From contig NZ_QETA01000001.1 of assembly GCF_003123725.1 (NCBI RefSeq), positions 1-64,000 of the forward strand: a stretch of 64,000 nt of DNA. The letters are read 5' to 3'. The notes beneath the pieces were generated by a model that did not search any database, was not told the DNA's origin, and saw nothing but the letters and a program-made list of their open reading frames with translations. Source of the stretch: Corticimicrobacter populi. GTDB lineage: Bacteria > Pseudomonadota > Gammaproteobacteria > Burkholderiales > Burkholderiaceae_B. Positions 54,831 through 64,000 of the stretch are shown here, piece after piece. Numbering within the stretch: position 1 is the first letter of the stretch; every line of letters starts with the position of its first letter. The translations under genes and the position numbers were made by a program.

Positions 54831-55586
54831 ATGTCGCAAGGACTGAAGGATATCGCGGTATTTTTCGATCTGAGTGATTGCGGGCGTAGCTTGCTGGGCG
54901 TGGCCGCGAACATGGCGGAGCGTGAGCGGGCCAGGCTCATCGGCATCTGCTGTCCTGACCTGGAGGTTGTCTCGCAGGACAGTGGTCAGGCTTATGGTGC
55001 GGCTGCTCGCGCAGCCACTGAGCGGCGCGGAGCCTCCATGGCTGCAGAGTTGATGCGGGCCGGACAGGTGCTTGGTGATATGGCGATAGACCTAGGTGTT
55101 GATGCCGAGCTCCGGGCGATCTTTCAATCCGAGGACAGCCGGACGCTGGCTTTGCATTGCGATCTGCTTGTTGTGGGTTACCCGGAAGCGCCGGGGGCCC
55201 GTTTTGCTTGGTCTTCCTATGCCATCTTGCAGCAAGTCGGGGTGCCTTTGCTTGTTGTGCCCAATGCTTGGCAGGGCGATATAGGCCGGCATGTGCTGCT
55301 GGCTTGGTGTGGTGCTGCGCCGGCCCGCAGCGATGTCACCAGGGTATTGCCGCTACTGGCGTCGGCCGAGTCTGTGGCGCTGATGCAGGTTGATCCCGAG
55401 GCGTGGTCCGAGAAGACCGTGGCAGCCGAGCAGCCGCTGGCAGAATGGCTGGCCGAGCAAGCTGGTCTCTGGGAGGCCGATCTCGTGGTGCTGGGAGGCT
55501 GTGATCGAGGCGAAGCCGCTACGACGGTTTTCGGGAAAAAGCCTCGGCAGTCTTGCGGTATGGTGCCTTTGGTGTTGCTTTTTTAG
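54831..55586 (+). CDS. Universal stress protein (UspA-like), C-terminal part of RND operon
   Basis: 251 residues with two Usp-like repeats. Segments such as IAVFFDLSDCGRSLLGVAANMAERERARLIG (split: starts ~8) and the later LLVVPNAWQGD and DLVVLGG pattern fit the UspA fold. The glycine-rich ATP motif G-x2-G-x9-G(S/T) is not evident, so it may not bind ATP. It starts seven bases after the outer-membrane factor stop, so it is probably in the efflux operon, which is unusual. Confidence 0.78.
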   Translation: MSQGLKDIAVFFDLSDCGRSLLGVAANMAERERARLIGICCPDLEVVSQDSGQAYGAAARAATERRGASMAAELMRAGQVLGDMAIDLGVDAELRAIFQSEDSRTLALHCDLLVVGYPEAPGARFAWSSYAILQQVGVPLLVVPNAWQGDIGRHVLLAWCGAAPARSDVTRVLPLLASAESVALMQVDPEAWSEKTVAAEQPLAEWLAEQAGLWEADLVVLGGCDRGEAATTVFGKKPRQSCGMVPLVLLF

Positions 55587-55613
55587 CCGCTGCAGGACTG
55601 AGTCATGCGCCGT

Positions 55614-56510
55614 CTATGCCTGCGCGCCGACGGCAACCCAGAGCGCTTCAGCCGTTTTTCCGAGCGGGGCCGGGTTGCGGTAGAGGCGGATTTCCAGTGG
55701 AACCTGCCATTGAGGGCCGCCCGCCGGTTGCAGCCGGCCGGCATCCAGGTCGGGTGCGATCAGGCTGAATGGCAGCCAGGCCACGCCCCGGCCATCCAGT
55801 GCCATGGTGCGCAGCACCGATGCCAGGTGGGCGGTAAAGACGGTATGAGCTGCCAGGCGCAACTGTGCGGCAGGGCAGGCGGCAGCCAGGATGTGGCCCA
55901 GGCCGGACTCGTCGCTGTAGGCCAGCAGGGGAGCCGTCGTATCATCGAGGCTGTGGCGTGATGCCTGATCGCCCGAGCCTGCGGCACTGACCGGCAGCAG
56001 CGTATCGTGGCCGACTGCCATCGAGATATGGCCGGCCTGTTCCATTGGGCTACTGGCCTGCGCATGGGCATGACACAGCACAAACTGTACGCGCCGCTGT
56101 GCCAGCAGTGTTTCGCAGCGGCGCAGCATGTCGGATTCGAGCTGCAGGTTGCCGGCCAGCGTGTAGACGTCGAAGCGGCGCAGCCAGTCCGGCACGAAGG
56201 TCAGCGACAGGGCATGCGTGGCGGCAAAGCGCAGCCGGCTGGATGCCGCTTCCGCCATGGCGCGTGCTTCGCCGGGCAGGCGGTGCATTTCGGCCAGCAG
56301 ATTGCGTGCCGTGTCGTGAAACCACAGGCCGGCCTCGGTCAGTTGCACCGGCTGCGAACTGCGGTCGAACAGCTCCGCGCCCAGCCATTCCTCCAGTGCC
56401 CTCACACGCCGTCCGAAAGCTGGCTGCGTGACATGCCTGTCGTCGGCCGCCCGCGAGAAGTTGCCGGTTGCCGCCAGGGTCAGGAAATCTTCGAGCCAGG
56501 TCATGTTCAT
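55614..56510 (-). CDS. LysR-type transcriptional regulator
   Basis: 298 residues. The winged helix-turn-helix (~2-60; GNFSRAADDRHVTQPAFGRRV) precedes an effector-binding domain. The start at 56510 or 56504 is preferred to an upstream extension, but the ribosome binding site is weak. It diverges from the D-tartrate dehydratase gene with about 105 bases between starts, so it is the likely regulator of that gene. The 3' end lies 27 bases from the convergent stress protein. Confidence 0.88.
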   Translation of the reverse strand: MNMTWLEDFLTLAATGNFSRAADDRHVTQPAFGRRVRALEEWLGAELFDRSSQPVQLTEAGLWFHDTARNLLAEMHRLPGEARAMAEAASSRLRFAATHALSLTFVPDWLRRFDVYTLAGNLQLESDMLRRCETLLAQRRVQFVLCHAHAQASSPMEQAGHISMAVGHDTLLPVSAAGSGDQASRHSLDDTTAPLLAYSDESGLGHILAAACPAAQLRLAAHTVFTAHLASVLRTMALDGRGVAWLPFSLIAPDLDAGRLQPAGGPQWQVPLEIRLYRNPAPLGKTAEALWVAVGAQA

Positions 56511-56614
56511 GATGTCATCGCGTGCTAGTGCCTGGAAAGCATGGAAAGGAAAAAAAACGGCATTGGTCAATGTCGCCGCGCAGGACGATCATAACGGTTC
56601 CATCCGAGGAGATC

Positions 56615-57784
56615 ATGATGAGAATCGTCGAAATCAGGGAGCAGACGCTCCCGATCAGTTCCCCCATCCGCAACGCCTATATCGATTTCAGCAAGATGAC
56701 CCTGAGCCTGGTGGCGGTCATTACCGATGTGATTCGCGATGGCAAGCCGGTGGTCGGGTATGGCTTCAACTCCAATGGCCGCTACGGTCAGGGCCAGCTC
56801 ATGCGCGAGCGCTTTATTCCGCGTCTGCTTGAAGCCGATCCCGAGTCGCTGGTCGATGATACCGGCCGCAATCTTGATCCGCACAAAGTCTGGAATACCC
56901 TGTTCACCAACGAGAAGCCCGGCGGCCACGGCGAGCGCTCGGTGGCGATCGGCACCATCGATATGGCGATCTGGGATGCCGTGGCCAAGATCGAAGGCAA
57001 GCCGCTGTTCCAGCTGCTGGCCGAGCGCTATGGCAATGGTCGGCCCGATCCCCGCGTATTCGTGTACGCAGCCGGTGGTTATTACTACCCCGGCCAGGAT
57101 CATGGCAAGCTCAAGGACGAGATGCGCAGCTACATCGACCGGGGCTATACGGTGGTCAAGAAAAAGATCGGCGGCGCTTCGCTGGACGAAGATCTGCGCC
57201 GCATCGATTCCATCCTCAGCATCCTGCAGGACGGGCAGAAGCTGTGTGTGGATGCCAATGGCCGCTTCGACCTCGACACGGCCATCAGCTATGCCAAGGC
57301 CTTGTCCCAGTACGACCTGTTCTGGTACGAAGAGGCGGGTGATCCGCTCGATTTCGAGCTGCAGGCCACGCTGCGCAACTATTACCGCAACCCCATGGCT
57401 ACCGGCGAAAACCTGTTCTCGATGCAGGATGCGCGCAATTTGATCCGTCATGGTGGCATGCGTCCCGATCGTGACTGGCTGCAATTTGATTGCGCGCTCA
57501 GCTACGGCCTGGTGGAGTATCTGCGCACGCTTGACATGCTGCATGAACATGGCTGGTCGCCGTCGCGCTGCATCCCGCACGGCGGGCATCAGATGTCGCT
57601 GAACATCGCTGCCGGTCTGGGCCTGGGCGGCAACGAATCCTATCCGGACCTGTTCCAGCCGTTCGGCGGATTCCCCGATGGCGTCAAGGTGGTCGATGGC
57701 TATGTGACCCTCCCGGAACTGCCGGGTATCGGCTTCGAAGGCAAGGCCGATCTCTACGCACAGATGCAGGCACTGTCGGCCTGA
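56615..57784 (+). CDS. tarD: D(-)-tartrate dehydratase (enolase superfamily)
   Basis: 389 residues of the mandelate racemase group of the enolase superfamily. It dehydrates D-tartrate to oxaloacetate (via its enol). Catalytic positions match the characterised D-tartrate dehydratase by number: Lys184 (VVKKKIGG), metal ligands Asp213 (CVDANG), Glu239 and Glu265 (ATGENLFS), and His322 (IPHGGH). GAGGA precedes the start; a second ATG lies three bases later. The divergent LysR gene probably controls it. No tartrate transporter is adjacent. Confidence 0.92.
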   Translation: MMRIVEIREQTLPISSPIRNAYIDFSKMTLSLVAVITDVIRDGKPVVGYGFNSNGRYGQGQLMRERFIPRLLEADPESLVDDTGRNLDPHKVWNTLFTNEKPGGHGERSVAIGTIDMAIWDAVAKIEGKPLFQLLAERYGNGRPDPRVFVYAAGGYYYPGQDHGKLKDEMRSYIDRGYTVVKKKIGGASLDEDLRRIDSILSILQDGQKLCVDANGRFDLDTAISYAKALSQYDLFWYEEAGDPLDFELQATLRNYYRNPMATGENLFSMQDARNLIRHGGMRPDRDWLQFDCALSYGLVEYLRTLDMLHEHGWSPSRCIPHGGHQMSLNIAAGLGLGGNESYPDLFQPFGGFPDGVKVVDGYVTLPELPGIGFEGKADLYAQMQALSA

Positions 57785-57844
57785 TCGTCGATTTACCTTG
57801 CTTTTCTGGACGGGCAAGCCGGATTTCCCGGATAATGCCCGCTC

Positions 57845-58474
57845 ATGAAGACCTATCCCGACCTGATCGCGTGCGAGCATTGCGACACCGTATACCGGCG
57901 CCGCCAGTTGGCGTCTGGTGAAGCGGCCAGTTGTCCGGTCTGCGCTGCCGTGCTGTATCGCAGCAGCAGGCTGGATCTGGACCGCTGGCTGGCGCTGACG
58001 GTCGCGGCCGCCATTGTCTTCGTGATCGCCAATATCAACCCGGTGATCCGCATCAGTTTCCAGGGGCTGAGCAACGATGCCACGCTCTGGCAGGCCGCCG
58101 TGGCGCTGGACTACGGGCTGGTCGCACCGATTGCCATCCCGGCGGCGATGACCGTCATTATTGTGCCGTTCATGCAGATTTCCCTGCTCGGCTGGGTGCT
58201 GATCCATGCCCGTCGGGGACGGCGTGCGCCCGGCTTTGCCGCTGCGATGCGCATGCTGGTGGCCTTGCGCCCCTGGAGCATGGTGGAGGTGGCCCTGCTG
58301 GGCATCATGGTGGCGGTTATCAAACTATCCGGTTATATGGATGTTGCGCCCGGTGCCGGTATCTGGGCCACGGCCGTTCTGATGGTACTGATTGTGCTGA
58401 TTGCCAAGCGTGATCTTCAGGACCTGTGGCAGATGACGGAACGTCGGGCCCCGCACGACGAGGTGGCGGCATGA
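57845..58474 (+). CDS. pqiA: Paraquat-inducible protein A-like, first half (PqiA)
   Basis: 209 residues. An N-terminal zinc-ribbon-like CEHCDTVYRRR (~10) and CPVCAA (~32) is followed by four membrane helices with RLDLDRWLALTVAAAIVFVIANINP (~43 onward). It corresponds to the N-terminal half of E. coli PqiA. Its stop overlaps the start of the second PqiA-like gene by four bases. It is an inner-membrane part of the PqiABC lipid-transport system. Confidence 0.93.
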   Translation: MKTYPDLIACEHCDTVYRRRQLASGEAASCPVCAAVLYRSSRLDLDRWLALTVAAAIVFVIANINPVIRISFQGLSNDATLWQAAVALDYGLVAPIAIPAAMTVIIVPFMQISLLGWVLIHARRGRRAPGFAAAMRMLVALRPWSMVEVALLGIMVAVIKLSGYMDVAPGAGIWATAVLMVLIVLIAKRDLQDLWQMTERRAPHDEVAA

Positions 58475-59115
58475 GCATGCCAGGCAATGGCTCTCTGGAG
58501 CGTCTGCCGCGTGCACGCCAACTGGGGGTGACAGGTTGCGAAGCCTGCGGCCTGGTCAGTGAGGCGACGTCAGACCCCCATACGCGCTGTCCGCGCTGCG
58601 GCGCGACACTGCACAGTCGCCGGCCTGACAGCATCATGCGGGCCTGGGCTTTTCTGATTGCAGGCATAATCTGTTACATTCCAGCCAATGTGCTGCCCGT
58701 GATGTACACCAGTCTGCTGGGCAATCATCTGGACAGCACCATCATGCACGGTGTGGTCGAATTCTGGAGCAGCGGCTCGTATGGCATTGCCCTGGTGATT
58801 TTCACGGCCAGTGTGGCCGTGCCCTGCACCAAGTTCCTGGTCATGGCATTGCTGCTGGTGACCACGCAGCGTCGCAGCCGCTGGGCCATGCGGGAAAGGG
58901 CACGGCTGTATCGCCTGGTCGAGCTGGTCGGCTACTGGTCCATGCTTGATGTGCTGGTGGTGGCCGTGATTGCGGCGCTGGTCAAGTTCCAGGCGCTCAG
59001 TGATATCGAGCCGCGCATCGGCATTCTGTTTTTTGGTGCCGTGGTGATTCTCACCATGCTGTCCGCCATGAGTTTCGATCCACGCCTGATCTGGGATGTC
59101 GAGGAAAATGACTGA
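58471..59115 (+). CDS. pqiA: Paraquat-inducible protein A-like, second half (PqiA)
   Basis: 214 residues. A cysteine motif CEACGLV (~23) and CPRCGATLHSRRP (~39-51) is followed by membrane helices with ICYIPANVLPVMYT (~66-79), the PqiA signature. It corresponds to the C-terminal half of the fused E. coli PqiA. It overlaps both the preceding gene and pqiB (8 bases with the chosen start). Confidence 0.93.
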   Translation: MSMPGNGSLERLPRARQLGVTGCEACGLVSEATSDPHTRCPRCGATLHSRRPDSIMRAWAFLIAGIICYIPANVLPVMYTSLLGNHLDSTIMHGVVEFWSSGSYGIALVIFTASVAVPCTKFLVMALLLVTTQRRSRWAMRERARLYRLVELVGYWSMLDVLVVAVIAALVKFQALSDIEPRIGILFFGAVVILTMLSAMSFDPRLIWDVEEND

Positions 59116-60766
59116 TTCGCAAGAACGCCTGACCACGCCTGCGGAGCTGACGATTACGCGTCGCCGTACCCGCCGCATTTCGCTGGTCTGGCTGGTGCCT
59201 GTGGTGGCCGCCCTGATCGGCCTGTCGATGCTGGTCAATACCTGGCTGTCGAAAGGACCGGTGATCACGATTTCCTTTGCCACGGCAACCGGACTCGAAG
59301 CCGGCAAGACGCCGGTCAAATACAAGGATGTCACGGTCGGGGGCGTGTCTGCCATTGAGTTGAGTGATGACGGCAAGGAAGTGCTGGTTACTGTCAACAT
59401 GATCAAGACCGGCCTCAAGCTGACACGCGAGGACACGCGTTTCTGGGTGGTGAGGCCGCGTATCGGCATGAGCGGGGTGTCGGGAATCGACACGCTGCTC
59501 TCGGGGGCGTATATCGCCGTGGACCTGGGGCAGAGCGACGAGACCGCTCGCAAGTTCGTCGGGCTGGAAAACCCGCCCACTGTCATCACGGGCACGCCTG
59601 GGCGCTCGTTCATCCTGCATGCCCAGGATCTGGGCTCGCTGGATATCGGCTCACCGGTCTACTATCGCCGTATCCCGGTCGGCCGTGTCGCTGCCTACAG
59701 CCTCGATGAAAGTGGCCGGCGCGTGAATGTCCAGATTTTCGTCGATGCCCCCTATGACAAATATGTCCGCACCGATACCCGGTTCTGGAATGCCAGCGGT
59801 GTTGACCTGACGCTGGGTGCCAATGGGCTGAACCTGCAGACCGAGTCCCTGGCTTCTATCCTGGCGGGCGGTATCGCATTCCATCAGCCGACCCTGGGCA
59901 ATGGCGAACAGGCGCAAGAACACAGTGTGTTTGCGCTGTCCCCCGACGAAGCGACGGCGCTGGCACCGCCCGACGGACCGGGACAGTATCTCGAACTGCG
60001 CTTCCAGCAATCCCTGCGTGGCTTGGCCATCGGTGCGCCGGTACTGTTCTCCGGCGTCAATCTGGGCAAGGTGATGTCGCTGAGTCTGGACTACGACGAA
60101 ACAACCAAGCGCTTTCCGACTGTAGTAGGCGTGATGGTTTATCCGCAACGGCTTGGGCCGGTCCTCAACAAGCTGACCCGCCTGGAAGGCGATACCGATG
60201 CGCAGATGGCCGATTTCCTGGCAAGTCTGGTGGCACATGGCCTGCGGGCGCAGGCCAATACCGGCAACCTGCTGACGGGGCAGCTCTACATCTCGCTCAA
60301 TTTCGTGCCGGATGCGACTCCTGTTGAGTTCAACCCGGATGCCGATCCATTGGTGCTGCCGACCATCGACAGCGGTTTTGGACAAATGGAAGAGCAGATC
60401 AGCAGCATCGTGGCCAAGATCAATCGCATTCCTTTCGCAGACATCGGCCGCAACCTGAATGCATCGCTGGCAAATCTCGACCGTACACTGGCGCAGATCA
60501 ATAGTCGTGTGCTGCCGGATGTGGCCGGTACGCTCGATCAGGCGCAGCGCACGCTCAAGTCGACCGGCAGCATGCTGTCCGAGGATGCGCCCCTGCAACA
60601 GAACCTCAATGAAACCCTGCTGGGTATCCAGCGGGCCACCCGCTCCCTGCAGACCCTGACCGACGTGCTGGGCCGCAGTCCGGATGCGCTGTTGCGCGGC
60701 CTGCCTACGCAGCAGCCGCCGATGCCCGGCAGCGGGCGTGACCCTTCCCGGGAGATGCTTCCATGA
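59108..60766 (+). CDS. pqiB: MCE-domain protein PqiB
   Basis: 552 residues. One N-terminal membrane helix (~23-45) is followed by three MCE domains, each with the G-x-PV-x-Y/F pattern: TPVKYKDVTVGGV (~64), GSPVYYRRIPVGRV (~183) and GAPVLFSGVNLGKV (~308). A C-terminal alpha-helical coiled-coil follows. This matches E. coli PqiB, which forms a tunnel across the periplasm for lipids. The start at 59108 has a GAGGA site. Confidence 0.95.
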   Translation: MTDSQERLTTPAELTITRRRTRRISLVWLVPVVAALIGLSMLVNTWLSKGPVITISFATATGLEAGKTPVKYKDVTVGGVSAIELSDDGKEVLVTVNMIKTGLKLTREDTRFWVVRPRIGMSGVSGIDTLLSGAYIAVDLGQSDETARKFVGLENPPTVITGTPGRSFILHAQDLGSLDIGSPVYYRRIPVGRVAAYSLDESGRRVNVQIFVDAPYDKYVRTDTRFWNASGVDLTLGANGLNLQTESLASILAGGIAFHQPTLGNGEQAQEHSVFALSPDEATALAPPDGPGQYLELRFQQSLRGLAIGAPVLFSGVNLGKVMSLSLDYDETTKRFPTVVGVMVYPQRLGPVLNKLTRLEGDTDAQMADFLASLVAHGLRAQANTGNLLTGQLYISLNFVPDATPVEFNPDADPLVLPTIDSGFGQMEEQISSIVAKINRIPFADIGRNLNASLANLDRTLAQINSRVLPDVAGTLDQAQRTLKSTGSMLSEDAPLQQNLNETLLGIQRATRSLQTLTDVLGRSPDALLRGLPTQQPPMPGSGRDPSREMLP

Positions 60767-61389
60767 TCCGATCCTATCGCCTGGCCGGCTGGCTGGCTGC
60801 TGCTGCCGTCATGGCTGGCTGCAGCTCTGCACCCGTGCATTACTACACGCTGTTGCCGCCCGAGAGTCCTGCGCCTGCAGGCCAGGCGGTGGCTCCTTTC
60901 CTGATCGAGGTGCTGCCTGTGGGCGTACCGGCGCAACTGGATCAGCAATCCATGGTGGTACGCCAGGGTGACAGCGGTGTGGCCGTGCTCGATACCGAGC
61001 GCTGGAGCGGGCCGCTGAGTGACGAGATGCGTACCGCGCTGTCGAGCGGTCTGTCGCAGCGCCTGGGGGTGCCGGATATTGCCGGTCTGGCCCGTCCGGG
61101 TGGGCAGCCGCTGTTGCGGATCAAGGTACAGGTGAGGCGCCTGGATGCCTGGCCAGGACGCGAGGCACAGATGGAAGCAGGCTGGAGCATGGGTCAGGCC
61201 GATGACCAGGCTGATTCCAGGCTGGTGTGCCAGGGACGTTTCCGGGTGGCCGCTCCCGGCAGCTATGCGGAATTGGTGCAGGCACAGCAACGCCTGGTTG
61301 CTGATCTGGCTGATCGGATCGCGCAGGATGCCCGCCTCTGGATGGCATCGCGCACCGGTTGCGGGTCGGCATCGCCGGCCGTCAACTGA
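60763..61389 (+). CDS. pqiC: Outer-membrane lipoprotein PqiC
   Basis: 208 residues, an ABC-type transport auxiliary lipoprotein. The lipobox is MAGCSS (Cys20). The PqiC/YmbA-type fold is supported by VHYYTLLPPESP (~26-37) and RWSGPLSDEMRTALSSGLSQRL (~80 onward). It probably anchors PqiB at the outer membrane. It overlaps pqiB by four bases and ends the operon. Confidence 0.93.
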   Translation: MIRSYRLAGWLAAAAVMAGCSSAPVHYYTLLPPESPAPAGQAVAPFLIEVLPVGVPAQLDQQSMVVRQGDSGVAVLDTERWSGPLSDEMRTALSSGLSQRLGVPDIAGLARPGGQPLLRIKVQVRRLDAWPGREAQMEAGWSMGQADDQADSRLVCQGRFRVAAPGSYAELVQAQQRLVADLADRIAQDARLWMASRTGCGSASPAVN

Positions 61390-61393
61390 GCGC

Positions 61394-61876
61394 TCAGGCG
61401 CTGGGGTCGCTGTCGGTATTGTCCAGCGTCGGGATCTGGCGCGAGGTGTCCAGATGCGCCCGTACACTGCGGGCCAGTTCGACGGCAGTCGGTGTGGCCG
61501 GTTCGTAGGGGCGGATCGGGATCGGCCGTCCGTGGGAGTCGATCGACACGAACACGATCACGCATTCTGTCGTCGTCTGCATCTTGCCGCTTTTCATGTC
61601 ACCGCTGCGCACATCGACCACGATGTTCATGCTGGTTTCGCCGGTATAGGCCAGGCGCGCCTCGACCTCGACCAGGTCACCGATCATGATGGGATGATGA
61701 AAGCGGATGCCGCTGACGTAGACCGTCACGCAATAACGCTGTGACCATTTGGTGGCACAGGCGTAGCCTGCTTCGTCGATCCATTTCATGACGGTGCCGC
61801 CGTGCACCTTGCCGCCAAAATTGACGGTGCTGGGTTCGGCCAGAAAGCGCAGGGTGATGGAGTGATCGTTTTTCAT
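61394..61876 (-). CDS. Acyl-CoA thioesterase (hotdog fold)
   Basis: 160 residues, YciA/acot family. The motif NFGGKVHGGTVMKWIDEAG (~19-37) contains the catalytic acid region and substrate-binding turn. It hydrolyses acyl-CoA to acid and CoA; chain length is unknown. The ATG at 61876 is preferred over an upstream extension. It converges on pqiC, with four bases between stops. Confidence 0.92.
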   Translation of the reverse strand: MKNDHSITLRFLAEPSTVNFGGKVHGGTVMKWIDEAGYACATKWSQRYCVTVYVSGIRFHHPIMIGDLVEVEARLAYTGETSMNIVVDVRSGDMKSGKMQTTTECVIVFVSIDSHGRPIPIRPYEPATPTAVELARSVRAHLDTSRQIPTLDNTDSDPSA

Positions 61877-61985
61877 GAGGTCGGTCGGCCAGGTGCCGCA
61901 AGGTAGCGATGGGCCGCAGATTGTAGCGCTTGCCATACACTGTCAGGGCCTCTCCCGTTTTTACACGACACTGAAAAGGTGATCC

Positions 61986-63389
<1,404 letters not shown>

Positions 63390-63702
63390 TGGGCTGACAG
63401 GGTGTGCCAGTCCATACTTTGATCTCACCGGTATCAAGCTGCGCGATTTGCAGCTGGATCTCCCGCATGCGTACAAAGCGTTGATGAATCAGCGTGCTGT
63501 TTATGCGGCGGTATATATACAAGAGGCCTGCAGGCCTCTTTTTTTGCGCGGACAAGACCGCAATGCGTACGGTTGCGCGCAATCTACGAGGGTGTAAATG
63601 CAGTTGACGTCTTTACCTCTACCAGATGAAATGGAATGACCTGTATGTGTCAGGTAATTTCAAGTAGAAACGATCTGTATTGGTTTGGGGGAGTACGCAA
63701 TA
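63390..63702. other. Intergenic region between gadB and chemoreceptor gene
   Basis: About 310 bases. It holds the gadB terminator and the ribosome binding site GGGGGAG (63687-63693) of the next gene. A candidate -35 TTGACG lies at 63604 but no clear -10 partner is visible. No gene is supportable here. Confidence 0.55.
63521..63546 (+). terminator. Intrinsic terminator after gadB
   Basis: A perfect 20-base palindrome, AAGAGGCCTG / CAGGCCTCTT, is followed by TTTTT. It is the likely end of the gadB transcript. Confidence 0.88.
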
Positions 63703-64000
63703 ATGAAGCATCTGAAGATAGGTGTGCGTCTGGCAGGCGGGTTTGGATTGCTGGTCGCACTGGTGGTGTTGATGTCGGTCGTGGGATTGCTCAGCCTGAG
63801 TGCCATTGACCGCTCAGTCGCGGAAATGACGCAGCAGTCGCTGGCCAAGGAGCGGCTGATTGGTGACTGGTATCGCAATATCAACACGGGGTCACGGCGC
63901 ACTACCGCCATTGCCAAGAGCACGGATCCGGGGTTGGCAGACTTCTTCGCAGAAGAAGCAGCCGAATCCTCCCGTCAGTCGAGCGCGCTGCAAAAGCAGA
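63703..64000 (+). CDS. Methyl-accepting chemotaxis protein (N-terminal part, cut by window end)
   Basis: The visible 99 residues start with MKHLKIGVRLAGGFG and one membrane helix (~10-32). A helical periplasmic region follows (IDRSVAEMTQQSL, DWYRNINTGSRRTTAIA), the pattern of a Tar-like four-helix-bundle sensor. The frame stays open to the window edge. GGGGGAG lies ten bases upstream of the ATG. HAMP and signalling domains should follow beyond the window. Confidence 0.85.
   Translation, partial: MKHLKIGVRLAGGFGLLVALVVLMSVVGLLSLSAIDRSVAEMTQQSLAKERLIGDWYRNINTGSRRTTAIAKSTDPGLADFFAEEAAESSRQSSALQKQ

Noticed and set aside
56567-58207. 546-residue open frame opposite the D-tartrate dehydratase
   Set aside because: Antisense to two well-supported genes, low-complexity composition and no ribosome binding site or family pattern.

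Overview
The window looks like chromosomal DNA of a high-GC betaproteobacterium, most likely order Burkholderiales and close to the Alcaligenaceae. The evidence is the gene content and style: a 5S rRNA 3' end typical of betaproteobacteria, a cyoABCDE quinol oxidase operon, a DctPQM TRAP operon, a LysM/BON protein, a PP0621-type protein beside ccsA and ampD, and many LysR regulators. Genus cannot be fixed from this sequence alone. There is no sign of an integrated phage, transposase, CRISPR array or plasmid replication gene.

Layout. 1-97: end of an rRNA operon (5S 3' end plus terminator). 568-3018: DoxX and a YgiD-type ring-opening dioxygenase, divergent from a LysR regulator. 3199-7031: a chemoreceptor, a TauE/SafE exporter and a small membrane protein/thioredoxin-fold pair. 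7122-12297: cyoABCDE on the minus strand, with an FNR-type site inside a long inverted repeat in its upstream region. 12406-13266: a hexapeptide-repeat beta-helix protein. 13645-13835: tRNA-Lys(CUU) with promoter and terminator. 13895-20706: TRAP transporter, PLP dehydratase, D-glutamate-cyclase-like protein and RidA, with a LysR regulator. 20719-22533: ccsA, PP0621 and ampD. 22563-27552: ffh, then an AraC regulator and a TonB-dependent siderophore receptor. 27585-29038: LysM protein, trmB and an isolated thiS. 29125-32703: a three-gene soluble NADH:fumarate-reductase-like module. 32725-35809: a membrane alpha/beta-hydrolase and a DUF1266 protein whose ends overlap. 35988-36061: tRNA-Gly(CCC). 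36090-40534: small membrane protein, alkB-ogt alkylation repair with a coupled unknown gene, a DUF333 lipoprotein, a flavin reductase and a metallophosphoesterase. 40663-43264: aldehyde and alcohol dehydrogenases. 43328-48148: glycolate oxidase glcDEF with its divergent FadR-family regulator and two operators. 48217-55586: TetR-controlled tripartite RND efflux pump with a UspA-like protein. 55614-57784: LysR regulator divergent from D-tartrate dehydratase. 57845-61389: pqiAA'BC lipid-transport operon. 61394-64000: thioesterase, glutamate decarboxylase and the start of a second chemoreceptor.

How it works together. The window is rich in organic and amino acid metabolism: glycolate, D-tartrate, a TRAP-imported amino or carboxylic acid, glutamate decarboxylation and semialdehyde oxidation. 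It also carries respiratory adaptation (cyo with an FNR-type site; a soluble fumarate-reductase-like NADH sink) and envelope defence (RND pump, Pqi, AmpD). The points most worth a second look are the NADH:fumarate-reductase-like module, the TRAP/dehydratase/cyclase/RidA operon and the uninterrupted hexad-repeat protein. The best-resolved regulatory sites are the TetR palindrome, the two GGT-N3-ACC operators and the FNR site inside an inverted repeat.
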